Shown here in pieces: positions 52,960 through 60,555 of a DNA stretch of 64,000 bases (positions are counted from its first letter, which is position 1; every line of letters starts with the position of its first letter). Where the stretch lies: assembly GCF_050943825.1 (NCBI RefSeq), contig NZ_JBMNPX010000012.1, forward strand, positions 17,369 through 81,368, written 5' to 3'. The notes beneath the pieces were generated by a model that saw only the letters and a list, made by a program, of their open reading frames with translations, was not told the origin of the DNA and ran no database searches. Source of the stretch: Pseudoflavonifractor sp050943825 (GTDB lineage Bacteria; Bacillota; Clostridia; Oscillospirales; Oscillospiraceae). Both the position numbers and the translations under genes were made by a program.

Positions 52960-55025
52960 CAGTTCGCCTCCTGTCTGCTGAGTACCAGCGTCAGCTCCTT
53001 ACTGATTTTGTCCGCGCGGACGCAGATTCCATCCAGCTCGGACAGCATATTCTTCAGCTCGTCCCGCTCGCGGGCGTCCACGCTGTCGGCCTGAGCCAGC
53101 TCCACCTTGAGCTGGGTCAGCTGGTTCTGGGTGTCGCCCAGAATGTTCTCTGTCTCGGTCTTAATCTTGTCTTTGAGGGCGTCAAATGCATACTCAACCT
53201 GGGAGCGGACCGCTTCGCTGATATCATCCGCAGCCTTCATCCGGACCAGCTCGGCATGTACAGCGTCCTTGAAGGAGCTTTTGAACTTTTCAATCCGGTC
53301 CTTGGAAAATACCTTTCCCAGCGCCCATTTCCCGGTAAAGGTTCCCACTGCCGCCGCGCCAATTCCGCCCACCAGAACCACGGGCCAGGTGAGAGGGATT
53401 GAGAGGGCGGCGAGAAGAAGTCCCACGCCCATGCTGGCGGCCATGGTTCCGGCAAAGCTGGTGCCCCCGCCCAGCAGGGCGCCCTTCCAGCCGGCCTGCC
53501 TGTAACCCAGATAAATGCCGCCCAGGCCGTAGCCTATCAGGCTGGAGGCCACCACGCTGATGGCCACATCGGCGCCCGAGCTGTCGCCGCCCTTTACGGC
53601 GACAAACAGGTTCTGAATCCCCTCGGTGGCCCTGTAAAAGCGGTTTTCAAAGTCGGACAGGCGCTCTGCCTCATTGGCCATGGCATTGTCAATGGCGGCC
53701 TGTATGCGTTCCATGAAGCTCTGGCTGGATCTGGTGATGGCGTCCTTTACGGCTTTGGTCATGGCCTCCTGGGTCTCCTGGGCGGCCGCACCCTTCAGTT
53801 CATCCGCGGAGGCGATGAAATAGGAGTCAATGGCATTGTCCGCAGCCTGTCCCATGGAGGGCCAGTAGTCCTTGATTGCGGGCAGCAGCTCACGGTATGT
53901 CTGCTCCGCAGCCTCGTTGATGCGCTTGAACTCGGTCTGGCGTTCCTCACGGATCCGCTCGATTTCTCTCATCGCTTCCTCGTATTTGGCGTTGAACTCC
54001 TCCTTTTGCATGGCCAGCGCGTTCTCCCGCAGTTGGGCCGCCTTGACAAGCTCGATGGCGGACGTTTTGATGCGGCTGATGGGCACGTTGAGCATGACCG
54101 CGCCCCGGTCCTCGGTCAGGAAGCGCTCCAGCGCCGCCTCAAACTCAGGGAAGCGGCTCTTTGCCAGCATGTCGGGGTCGCCCTTCTGCTTGGCCTTGAG
54201 TGCCTTTTTGGCGGACAGACCGTAGATGTGGATATTGCCCAGCTTCCTCTGGTACGCCTCGTACTCCCTGGAGCCTTCGCCGTAGGTCTTTTTGGCCTTT
54301 GTCAGAACGGATTCCGTAATCCGCTTTTTGATGACGCTGAGAATTTTCTGCGCGTCGTCCTCGTCGTAGAGGTCAATGCCGGTGACCACAAAGAGCACGC
54401 GGCCCAGATCGCTGGTAATCACCTTGTTCTCCAGAAAGTCGCACTCATACTGAGAGAAGGGGGATCCGGCCATCATCACCATGATTGCCGCGTCAATCTG
54501 GGGCAGCACGGAGAGCGTGACGTTGGTCATGGCTTCATCGTCGTTAAGGCCGGGGGTGTCGATGATGGTGACGCCGTTTTTGCAGTAATTCACCGGATAG
54601 TACACTGTGGCGATTTTGACCGTCCGGGCAATCTGCTCGCTCTCCGGCGTCAGCTTTGTCACATAGTCGTTGAGCTTGTCAATTTCGATGTCTTCCGTTT
54701 TCCCATCGTTGTACTCGATACGCACAAAGGGTGTCACGCTGTAAGTCACCTTGTTGATGGTGGCGGTGGTGGGGACGACGTCCGTGGGCAGCACGTCCTT
54801 TTCCAGCAGGGCGTTGATGAGGGTGCTCTTTCCCCGCTTGAACTCGCCCACAATGGCCACGCTGAACGTGTCTTCCGCCAGGCGCTTGAGCACGTCGTCA
54901 ATGGCCGAGACATTTCCATCCAGCTGCATGTGCTGGCTGAATTCGCGGATTTTTTTCAAATCCCCCGTAAGGTCCATCACAGTCTGCTTATAGTTTGTAA
55001 AGCTGCTGAATTGCGTTTCCTGCAT
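52959..55025 (-). CDS. Dynamin-family GTPase B with membrane hairpin
   Basis: 688 residues from ATG 55025 (GGGGAGGGG site; the longer frame lacks one). G1 VAIVGEFKRGKSTLINALL at 57-75, G2 PTTATINK, G3 DTPGLNDDEAM near 160, G4 VTGIDLYDEDD near 210. Helical stalk from about 330. A strongly hydrophobic region near 530-620 (AISVVASSLIGYGLGGIYLGY; LLLAALSIPLTWPVVLVGGIGAAAVGTF) looks like a bitopic membrane insertion, as in BDLP and mitofusins. Cys-poor C-terminal coiled coil (TENILGDTQNQLTQLKVELAQ). Two dynamins in tandem usually act as a heteromeric membrane remodeller. Confidence 0.9.
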   Translation of the reverse strand: MQETQFSSFTNYKQTVMDLTGDLKKIREFSQHMQLDGNVSAIDDVLKRLAEDTFSVAIVGEFKRGKSTLINALLEKDVLPTDVVPTTATINKVTYSVTPFVRIEYNDGKTEDIEIDKLNDYVTKLTPESEQIARTVKIATVYYPVNYCKNGVTIIDTPGLNDDEAMTNVTLSVLPQIDAAIMVMMAGSPFSQYECDFLENKVITSDLGRVLFVVTGIDLYDEDDAQKILSVIKKRITESVLTKAKKTYGEGSREYEAYQRKLGNIHIYGLSAKKALKAKQKGDPDMLAKSRFPEFEAALERFLTEDRGAVMLNVPISRIKTSAIELVKAAQLRENALAMQKEEFNAKYEEAMREIERIREERQTEFKRINEAAEQTYRELLPAIKDYWPSMGQAADNAIDSYFIASADELKGAAAQETQEAMTKAVKDAITRSSQSFMERIQAAIDNAMANEAERLSDFENRFYRATEGIQNLFVAVKGGDSSGADVAISVVASSLIGYGLGGIYLGYRQAGWKGALLGGGTSFAGTMAASMGVGLLLAALSIPLTWPVVLVGGIGAAAVGTFTGKWALGKVFSKDRIEKFKSSFKDAVHAELVRMKAADDISEAVRSQVEYAFDALKDKIKTETENILGDTQNQLTQLKVELAQADSVDARERDELKNMLSELDGICVRADKISKELTLVLSRQEAN

Positions 55026-55084
55026 AGGAACCCCTCCCCTTATATTTCTCTTTCTTTCCCGCAAGCGGTTTGACTGCCTGTCTG

Positions 55085-56209
55085 CTATTCACTCCGTCCC
55101 TGTCTCTCCACACTCCTGCCTGTCAAAAAGCAGAAGAGGCCGCAGAGCACAATCAAAAGCAGCCCCAGGGGCAGGAAGACGGGGTCATAATATTTGTGAC
55201 GCATGTACAGCCCTGCCAGGGCGCCGCCGGTCAGCCTGATCAGAGGGCCTGTACGCTGGGTCATTCCCGCCGTCAATACGGCGGCAGCAGCCGCCCCGGC
55301 AGCAACGGACAGTCTTGCCAATGCCGGGCGGACGGTCACCCGCCCCAGGCTTTCGCAGCACAGCCTCCACCCAATGATCAGGACGGGCGTAAGCTGGTAG
55401 GGGGCCATAAAATAATTCGACGGCACCAGATACTGTGCCTGTATCCCCCAGAACACCCCCGTGTAGAGATAGAAGTAATTTACCAGAGAGAAGAGGCCGG
55501 CCAGGCCTGTCACCACGCCGATGCTCCTTCTGTACAGCAGCCCGTCCGCGCCGCCAAGTGCCAGGACAAGGGCCGTGCAGATAAGCCCCAAACCGTGCAG
55601 GGTAATGAAAACCGTCACCGCCGCCGCCGATTCATTCAGCCGTATCAGGCGCTCCGCCGCCGTCCGTTCGCCTTGATAGGCCGCCAGGCAGGCCAGCACG
55701 CTTCCGATACAGGCCGCCGCAAGCAGCAGCCGGGAGCGCAGAGCGGCGCTTGCGGTCCATCCCTTTCCGCTGAGCCGGCGGTGGAACAGACCGGTCATGG
55801 AAAGGAGGAGGCAGGGCGTCTGAAGGGCAAACAGCATTACCAGCAGGATATTGACCCGGGCGCCCATAAGATTTTCGGGGCGCCGCCAGAGGACCTGGAC
55901 CAGATAACTGAGCAGACCTATGCCCAGGCAGCACCAAAGCAGCGCGGTTTCCCGCGGACTGCCGGCCTTTCGGGCCGTTGGACTCGGGTCCGCCGGGCGG
56001 TCCCTCCGTTCAGGCTGTTTCCTGTCCTCCGCTGCCGCTTCCGCAAGACGTGTGCCGCATTGGGCACAGAATATCATGTGGGACGGAGCCTCCGCTCCGC
56101 AGTTGGGGCAGGCAATTTTTTGTTTCTCTTCCGTCACCCTTGCGCCGCATGTCCCGCAGAACAAAGCGCGGTCGGACAGCTGCGCGCCGCATTCTTTACA
56201 AAACGCCAT
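55085..56209 (-). CDS. Double zinc-ribbon multi-pass membrane protein
   Basis: 374 residues. Two zinc ribbons at the N-terminus: CKECGAQLSDRALFCGTCG and CPNCGAEAPSHMIFCAQCG (positions 4-50), a charged linker, then about eight membrane segments (ALLWCCLGIGLLSYLVQVL; ILLVMLFALQTPCLLLSMTGL; FITLHGLGLICTALVLALGG; VVTGLAGLFSLVNYFYLY; LSVAAGAAAAAVLTAGM; PVFLPLGLLLIVLCGLFCFL). Resembles zinc-ribbon-tagged membrane proteins of unknown role. ATG 56209 after GGAGACA. The cytoplasmic zinc ribbons may recruit a partner of the cluster. Confidence 0.85.
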   Translation of the reverse strand: MAFCKECGAQLSDRALFCGTCGARVTEEKQKIACPNCGAEAPSHMIFCAQCGTRLAEAAAEDRKQPERRDRPADPSPTARKAGSPRETALLWCCLGIGLLSYLVQVLWRRPENLMGARVNILLVMLFALQTPCLLLSMTGLFHRRLSGKGWTASAALRSRLLLAAACIGSVLACLAAYQGERTAAERLIRLNESAAAVTVFITLHGLGLICTALVLALGGADGLLYRRSIGVVTGLAGLFSLVNYFYLYTGVFWGIQAQYLVPSNYFMAPYQLTPVLIIGWRLCCESLGRVTVRPALARLSVAAGAAAAAVLTAGMTQRTGPLIRLTGGALAGLYMRHKYYDPVFLPLGLLLIVLCGLFCFLTGRSVERQGRSE

Positions 56210-56283
56210 ATAAATGTCTCCTGGTTCTTTTTATCCCCGGTTCTTTCGGGGTCTGCATTGTTTTCATGGCTGACGTTCCGGCG

Positions 56284-56826
56284 TCAATGACATTCGGGGC
56301 ATGGCTCATAGTCCCGACTCTCTGCGGCGGCCACATTATATGCCAAAATATTCCACTCGCCGTTCCAGTCCCAGGTGGGGCAATCATAGGTATGATAGAG
56401 ATACTCCTCGCTGTTGAGATCAATAATTCCGATGTACTTGTCCATAAACTCCGTCTGCTCTTCCAGGCTCTCATACTCTTCCTCCAGCGTGTTGTACCGG
56501 GAGGACAGGGTGTTGTAGCTGCGCCTGTAATACGATGCGTCGCCTTCCTGATAGACGGCAAATACGACTGAGCAGATGCAGACTGCCAGCAGCACTGCCG
56601 AAATGACCACCCATCTCTTCTTTTTGGGGGTTCCAGTGTTTCGCTTTTCTGCCTGCGCCAGCTGCTCCTTTAGCTCGGAGATAAGTTTGTCCCGTTGCCT
56701 TAACTCCCGGTTCAGCCGTTCAGTGTCTGCGTCCGCCCGACTCACATCCTCCACCCGGGCGCCGCAGTGGTGGCAGAATACCTGCCCATCCTCCATCTCC
56801 AGACCGCAGTTCGGACACTTCTTCAA
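56284..56826 (-). CDS. Zinc-ribbon, coiled-coil, single-span membrane protein with C-terminal Cys motif
   Basis: 180 residues from TTG 56826 (SD GGAGGGG). N-terminal zinc ribbon CPNCGLEMEDGQVFCHHCG, coiled coil (RLNRELRQRDKLISELKEQLAQAE), membrane span WVVISAVLLAVCICSVVFAVY, a second coiled coil outside (SYNTLSSRYNTLEEEYESLEEQ), then YHTYDCPTWDWNG...AYNVAAAESRDYEPCPECH. The last pattern (YHxxxC...A...YxPCxxC) matches small Ada-like/phage-nuclease-associated metal-binding tails. Orientation and role unknown; a scaffold linking cytoplasmic and external sides is plausible. Confidence 0.8.
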   Translation of the reverse strand: MKKCPNCGLEMEDGQVFCHHCGARVEDVSRADADTERLNRELRQRDKLISELKEQLAQAEKRNTGTPKKKRWVVISAVLLAVCICSVVFAVYQEGDASYYRRSYNTLSSRYNTLEEEYESLEEQTEFMDKYIGIIDLNSEEYLYHTYDCPTWDWNGEWNILAYNVAAAESRDYEPCPECH

Positions 56827-56850
56827 TTGCTGCCCCTCCTCCCAATTACT

Positions 56851-57342
56851 CTACTGCCGCTCCAGAATTTGGGCGTCGTGTACGCTCTCCAAAATGGTCC
56901 CCGGCCACTGCACGCTAAAGGCGACCCGGGGGTTTTCTCCCAGCTTCAGCACAAGACGCTTTCTAGCCTTGACCAGAACGGTGGTGCAGACAATCTCCAC
57001 CGTGGCAATATCCGAAGCCACCCTTGTCCGGAGGGCGCCTCCTGCCGGCACATTGCCGAGGACGGTGCCGTTTACAACCACCTTATATGTATTGGCGACG
57101 CACTGAAACTGGGCGTCCCGGGACACAATGAGGGTCCTGGGGCCGGATGGCATCCGCCCTCTGTCTCCGGCCAGCGGAGTCAGCCTTGCGCCGCATTTGT
57201 TGCAGAAAACAGCGCCCTCCATGGCTCTGCTCCCGCATTTTGGACAGCTCTGGGGTATGGGCTCGTCAACGGCGGTGCCGCATTGACAGCAGAATTTGCT
57301 GCCCGCAATCATCGGCGCGCCGCATTTTTTACAAACATTCAT
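56851..57342 (-). CDS. Double zinc-ribbon soluble protein
   Basis: 163 residues. Two zinc ribbons, CKKCGAPMIAGSKFCCQCG and CPKCGSRAMEGAVFCNKCG, cover residues 4-50; the rest (about 65-160) is beta-rich with no membrane span and includes NTYKVVVNGTVLGNVPAGGALRTRVASDIATVEIVCTTVLVKARKRLVLKLGENPRVAFSVQW, which looks like a small beta-sandwich. The start overlaps the end of the first dynamin gene by four bases. Possibly an adaptor for that dynamin. Confidence 0.82.
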   Translation of the reverse strand: MNVCKKCGAPMIAGSKFCCQCGTAVDEPIPQSCPKCGSRAMEGAVFCNKCGARLTPLAGDRGRMPSGPRTLIVSRDAQFQCVANTYKVVVNGTVLGNVPAGGALRTRVASDIATVEIVCTTVLVKARKRLVLKLGENPRVAFSVQWPGTILESVHDAQILERQ

Positions 57343-59120
57343 AGGCGCTCTCCTCTTTCAAATGCTTCCCACAGGGCCTGGCTGGTTTTCAGTATATCCT
57401 GGGCGCTCTGGTAAACGGTCTGGTAGTTGCGCAGATATGCTTTATACTGCAAATCCTGGTTCTCCCGCTTGCCGTCCAGCTCCTCCGCTGCCCAGGCGGC
57501 CAGCGCCCTTGTATGGGCACAGAATTGGTCGGACCAATTCCTGCGTACCGTGGCTACAATCTCCCGCAGCTCCCCGATATAGCTCGCCACCGAGGCGTCG
57601 GCCGCCCGGATGACCGTCTCAATTACGTTGCAGCGGGCCAAATCCTGACCCCTGAACAGACTTGACACCTCCCAGGAAAACACCGCATTATGGAATATGA
57701 CCTCTGTGAACTGCTCCATGGCTTCCGCTGTCTGCTCAAAACCGATTTGATTCCCCATACCCAGGAGGCAGGAAACAGCCTGCAGCTCTCTCCGCTCCTG
57801 TTCCTGTAGCTGGGATAGGGCGGTGCGGAAGAACTCTGTCAGCGCTGTTTCCCGCTCCAGACAGCGCCTGTGCATTTCCTCCCTCACCCGTTGTGAGGTC
57901 TCCTCCAGCACCGCAAGAATGACCTCATGCCTGTTCTCCCTCACCTGCGAAAGGCCTTTGATGGACTCCTCCACAATATAGTTTTTGTTGGCATTGAAGC
58001 CGTTTATCATGGCCTGCAGCGTGTCGGAATCCCTTGAAAGCGCGGTCTCCAGCACCCGGGGTGCGTCCTGGCAGTATTGCGCTACCATTTCCCGGCACGC
58101 CTCAAGGGTCCGGAAACCCTCCTCCAGTGCTTTTCTGCGCTTTTGGTTCTGCTCGTCAAATCTTCCGACCACGGTCTCCAGCGCTGCAACGGTCTTTCTG
58201 ACGGCATTTTCCAGCTGCTTTGCCGTAACAACGCCAAGGAGCACGTCGCAGAAGGGTTCAAATCTGCTTTTTCTGCGCAGGTCCCGATTGTTGGTGACGA
58301 AAGATTCCAGTGCCTGCGCAGAGGAGATTCCATTTACCTGCAGCTGGTCCAGCATGCGATGGGCTTTTTCCGTCACAGACTCCGGGCTGCCGCGCCGCTC
58401 CAACTCCGCAAACACCTCCGACTGAATGCGCCGCCGGATGTACTCCATAAATGTTTCATACTCATAGTCATCCTCATCCAGCTGATCCAAAAAGGTAACC
58501 ACAAAGACCAGGTTTTGTATATTTTCGCTCTCCATCAGCTGACAGACGAACTTTTTTTCCGTCTCGCTGAAGGGTGCGCGGGCGTGAATGGGCACAATCA
58601 CTGCGTCTACATGCTCAATCATCTCAATTGTAATCCGGGTCATTCTCGGGTCATCATTCAGGCCGGGTGTGTCAATAATGTCAATATGATTCTGGCAAAT
58701 GACGGTGGGGAAGTATATGGTGGCCTCTTTGATCTGCAGGGCCCGTGCCTCCCCGTCGGCCGTCCTTTTTGTGACATAGTCCTCCAGCTCCCCGACGGAG
58801 ATTTCCCTGCTGGTCCCGTCCCGAAAGGCAATGACTGCCCCGGGCTCCGGGCCGTAGGTAATGCGGTTAATGGTAGCTGTGGTAGGCGTTGCGTCGGCGG
58901 GAAGTATCTTTGCACCCAGAAGCGCGTTGATCAGCGAACTCTTTCCCCGTTTGAACTCGCCCATGACGGCAACTTTATACTGTTTATTTTTTATCAGTTC
59001 CTTGCAGTCCTGTATGCAGTCAAGGAGGCTATGATCAAACTCCAATATGGACAGCATTTCCTGCATTTGGACCAGAGACTCATGGAGCCGGTATTCTATG
59101 CTTCTATACTCAGTTTCCAT
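57339..59120 (-). CDS. Dynamin-family GTPase A
   Basis: 593 residues. G1 VAVMGEFKRGKSSLINALLG at 51-68, G2 PTTATINR, G3 IIDTPGLNDDPRM near 150, G4 VTFLDQLDEDDYE near 200. The helical stalk after about 300 has no strong hydrophobic segment, so unlike B and C it may lack its own membrane insertion and act as a soluble partner. First gene of the seven-gene unit A - zinc-ribbon 1 - zinc-ribbon 2 - zinc-ribbon 3 - B - M48 - C, all on the minus strand with gaps of at most 75 bases and several overlaps. Confidence 0.9.
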   Translation of the reverse strand: METEYRSIEYRLHESLVQMQEMLSILEFDHSLLDCIQDCKELIKNKQYKVAVMGEFKRGKSSLINALLGAKILPADATPTTATINRITYGPEPGAVIAFRDGTSREISVGELEDYVTKRTADGEARALQIKEATIYFPTVICQNHIDIIDTPGLNDDPRMTRITIEMIEHVDAVIVPIHARAPFSETEKKFVCQLMESENIQNLVFVVTFLDQLDEDDYEYETFMEYIRRRIQSEVFAELERRGSPESVTEKAHRMLDQLQVNGISSAQALESFVTNNRDLRRKSRFEPFCDVLLGVVTAKQLENAVRKTVAALETVVGRFDEQNQKRRKALEEGFRTLEACREMVAQYCQDAPRVLETALSRDSDTLQAMINGFNANKNYIVEESIKGLSQVRENRHEVILAVLEETSQRVREEMHRRCLERETALTEFFRTALSQLQEQERRELQAVSCLLGMGNQIGFEQTAEAMEQFTEVIFHNAVFSWEVSSLFRGQDLARCNVIETVIRAADASVASYIGELREIVATVRRNWSDQFCAHTRALAAWAAEELDGKRENQDLQYKAYLRNYQTVYQSAQDILKTSQALWEAFERGERL

Positions 59121-59276
59121 TTCGCAAGCCTCCCGCAGCTCCCGCTCTGCCCTGTCTTTACAGCGGCAGCCCCTCTTCTCTAAAGTTTTACGGGTTCTGC
59201 TGCTTCAGCAGACAAAGCAGCTGCCGTCCAGATATGTACGGGTGTCCGCCCATCCTAATGGTGTCTTAACAATAAA

Positions 59277-59301
59277 GGAGCCGGAAAATTCCTCCAGCTC
59301 C
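59277..59301 (-). terminator. Possible attenuator hairpin in the dynamin leader
   Basis: GGAGCTGG / CCGGCTCC hairpin followed by TTTATTG on the minus strand lies between the presumed promoter (TATAAT 59370-59365) and the start at 59120. It could attenuate transcription; pairing is imperfect so this is tentative. The remaining 59121-59616 gap has no supported gene. Confidence 0.35.
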
Positions 59302-59364
59302 TCTCAGTTGTTGTTATTCTTTTGCTCTGCGCTTTTCGACTGTTCTGAACATTTTCTGTGAAAA

Positions 59365-59410
59365 ATTATAGCACCTCCCTGTATTCTTGTGTTCCCAAAA
59401 AATATAGGAA
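59365..59410 (-). promoter_or_regulatory. Dynamin operon promoter with 19-base motif (copy 2)
   Basis: -10 box TATAAT (59370-59365), no good -35 box, and the motif TTCCTATATTTTTTGGGAA at 59410-59392, 21 bases upstream, differing from copy 1 at one base. A perfect ten-base dyad AGGAATAGGG/CCCTATTCCT at 59407-59434 directly precedes it and with the T run could equally act as a terminator for upstream transcription. Confidence 0.5.
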
Positions 59411-59616
59411 TAGGGCTGTAATACCCTATTCCTATCTAAAAACATATATAAAAAAGCTCTGAAAATCGTCTGATTTCAAGAGCTTCTTGTCCTATCCGTA
59501 TACCTTAAATACCAGCAAGAACCAAAACCGCACACAGTGGAGCAGCACTTTTGCCCCCAGCACTTCAACTTCCCCCAAAAACTAAAAAAAGAAGCACCTG
59601 CACAAAGCAGATGCTT

Positions 59617-59667
59617 CTTTTTGGAGCTGCTACCCAGATTTGAACTGGGGACCTCATCCTTACCAAG
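59617..59667. repeat. Distal att repeat (tRNA-Thr 3' half copy)
   Basis: Exact copy of 63315-63365; it carries the T arm and 3' acceptor of tRNA-Thr but no 5' half, so it is not a functional tRNA. Confidence 0.85.
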
Positions 59668-59797
59668 TGATCGGGACGCCTCAACCCCTTCATTTCCAAA
59701 GCTTTCGGGCCATTTCCGCTCAAAAGGATGAGGTCTTTGGCACTCTTTCATCCATTGATTCCATCCGCTCGTTTCCGCGTGTGGGTCACGGTGTGGG

Positions 59798-60061
59798 TCA
59801 AGCAGAAAAAGCTGGTCGAATGTCCTGCCGAACCCCGGTTTTCTCTTCCTGTGGTTTTACCCAAGTTACACGAGCCACGTCTTCAACAATGTGGCGTTCT
59901 TTCTTTGCGGCGGAATAATAACGGATACCAAATTGCTCACAGACATCAAAGAGTAGCTTCGTATAGGCCATATCCTCTTTTGCAGGAGGGACAAAGAATC
60001 CGCCAGTCTGCGCTGCCAGATTATCAATCACATAGCGTTTGTCCATTGGCATTTTCGTCAT
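59798..60061 (-). CDS. Small uncharacterised ORF near the distal att end
   Basis: 87 residues, MTKMPMDKRYVIDNLAAQTGGFFVPPAKEDMAYTKLLFDVCEQFGIRYYSAAKKERHIVEDVARVTW.... AT-rich like the element. Ribosome site weak (AGAAGAAAAC). Could be a remnant of a larger protein or an excision/regulatory protein; I recognise no family. It overlaps a putative arm site by a few bases at its 3' end. Confidence 0.35.
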   Translation of the reverse strand: MTKMPMDKRYVIDNLAAQTGGFFVPPAKEDMAYTKLLFDVCEQFGIRYYSAAKKERHIVEDVARVTWVKPQEEKTGVRQDIRPAFSA

Positions 60062-60204
60062 ATGTTTTCTTCTTCCATCTCTCTCAATCAGCCTTTTTGT
60101 TTCTTCGCACCGTTGCTCAATCTGTCGAGGTTGGCCATCTCGATAGTCCTCCGATGTATGTCAGACTTAACTTAAATGGGGTTAAATTGTTAAAATAAAA
60201 AGGG

Positions 60205-60232
60205 TTGCAGGGTGAGTCGTATATGATATACT
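60205..60232 (+). promoter_or_regulatory. Promoter of the small leader ORF
   Basis: TTGCAG (60205-60210), 16-base spacer, TATACT (60227-60232), about 50 bases before the ATG at 60281. No other gene seen between 60062 and 60280. Confidence 0.6.
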
Positions 60233-60280
60233 TTAAATGCCAAGGTGTAATTGGAATTTTAAAGGAATGGAGGAAGTAAT

Positions 60281-60388
60281 ATGTACGGCAAGCAGTTCAT
60301 GCGTCATACCAAATGCCAACCGAGTCGGAAATATTCTTCTCTTCCGCTTTGGAGAGGACGAATTAAAATCGTAAGTGTGAGCGCATGA
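60281..60388 (+). CDS. 35-residue leader-peptide-like small ORF
   Basis: ATG 60281 follows an excellent ribosome site GGAGGAAGTAAT. It encodes a basic peptide of 35 residues beginning MYGKQFMRHTKCQPSRKYSS and ending GRIKIVSVSA. Its stop codon (60386-60388) sits in the ascending arm of a terminator hairpin (60381-60425). A ribosome paused at the stop would disrupt that hairpin, so the ORF may act as an attenuator leader for the protease gene at 60556. It could also simply be a short gene with its own terminator. Confidence 0.5.
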   Translation: MYGKQFMRHTKCQPSRKYSSLPLWRGRIKIVSVSA

Positions 60389-60425
60389 ACATATTCTTTG
60401 GGGAATATGTTTATGCGCCTTTTTT
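60381..60425 (+). terminator. Terminator/attenuator hairpin after the small ORF
   Basis: Sixteen-base-pair stem GCGCATGAACATATTC / GAATATGTTTATGCGC (one wobble) followed by CCTTTTTT. The 5' arm contains the stop codon of the small ORF. Confidence 0.85.
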
Positions 60426-60555
60426 GCTTCAATGAAGAAAATGCGAGAAAACGACATCGTTTCTGCCACATTAAGGATAAAAACAATCGTTGCTGTATCG
60501 GAATCTCTTACCAGTTCTAATCCGGTTTTCTACAAATGAATAAAGGAGTGTCGTA

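Noticed and set aside
59617..59690. tRNA-like sequence at the left end of the element
   Set aside because: Only the 3' half of tRNA-Thr is present, without 5' acceptor and D arm, so it is an att repeat, not a tRNA gene.
59724..59736. Short inverted match to tRNA-Thr (AAGGATGAGGTC) inside the element
   Set aside because: Only 12 bases, and the orientation does not fit an att core; likely chance or decayed remnant.
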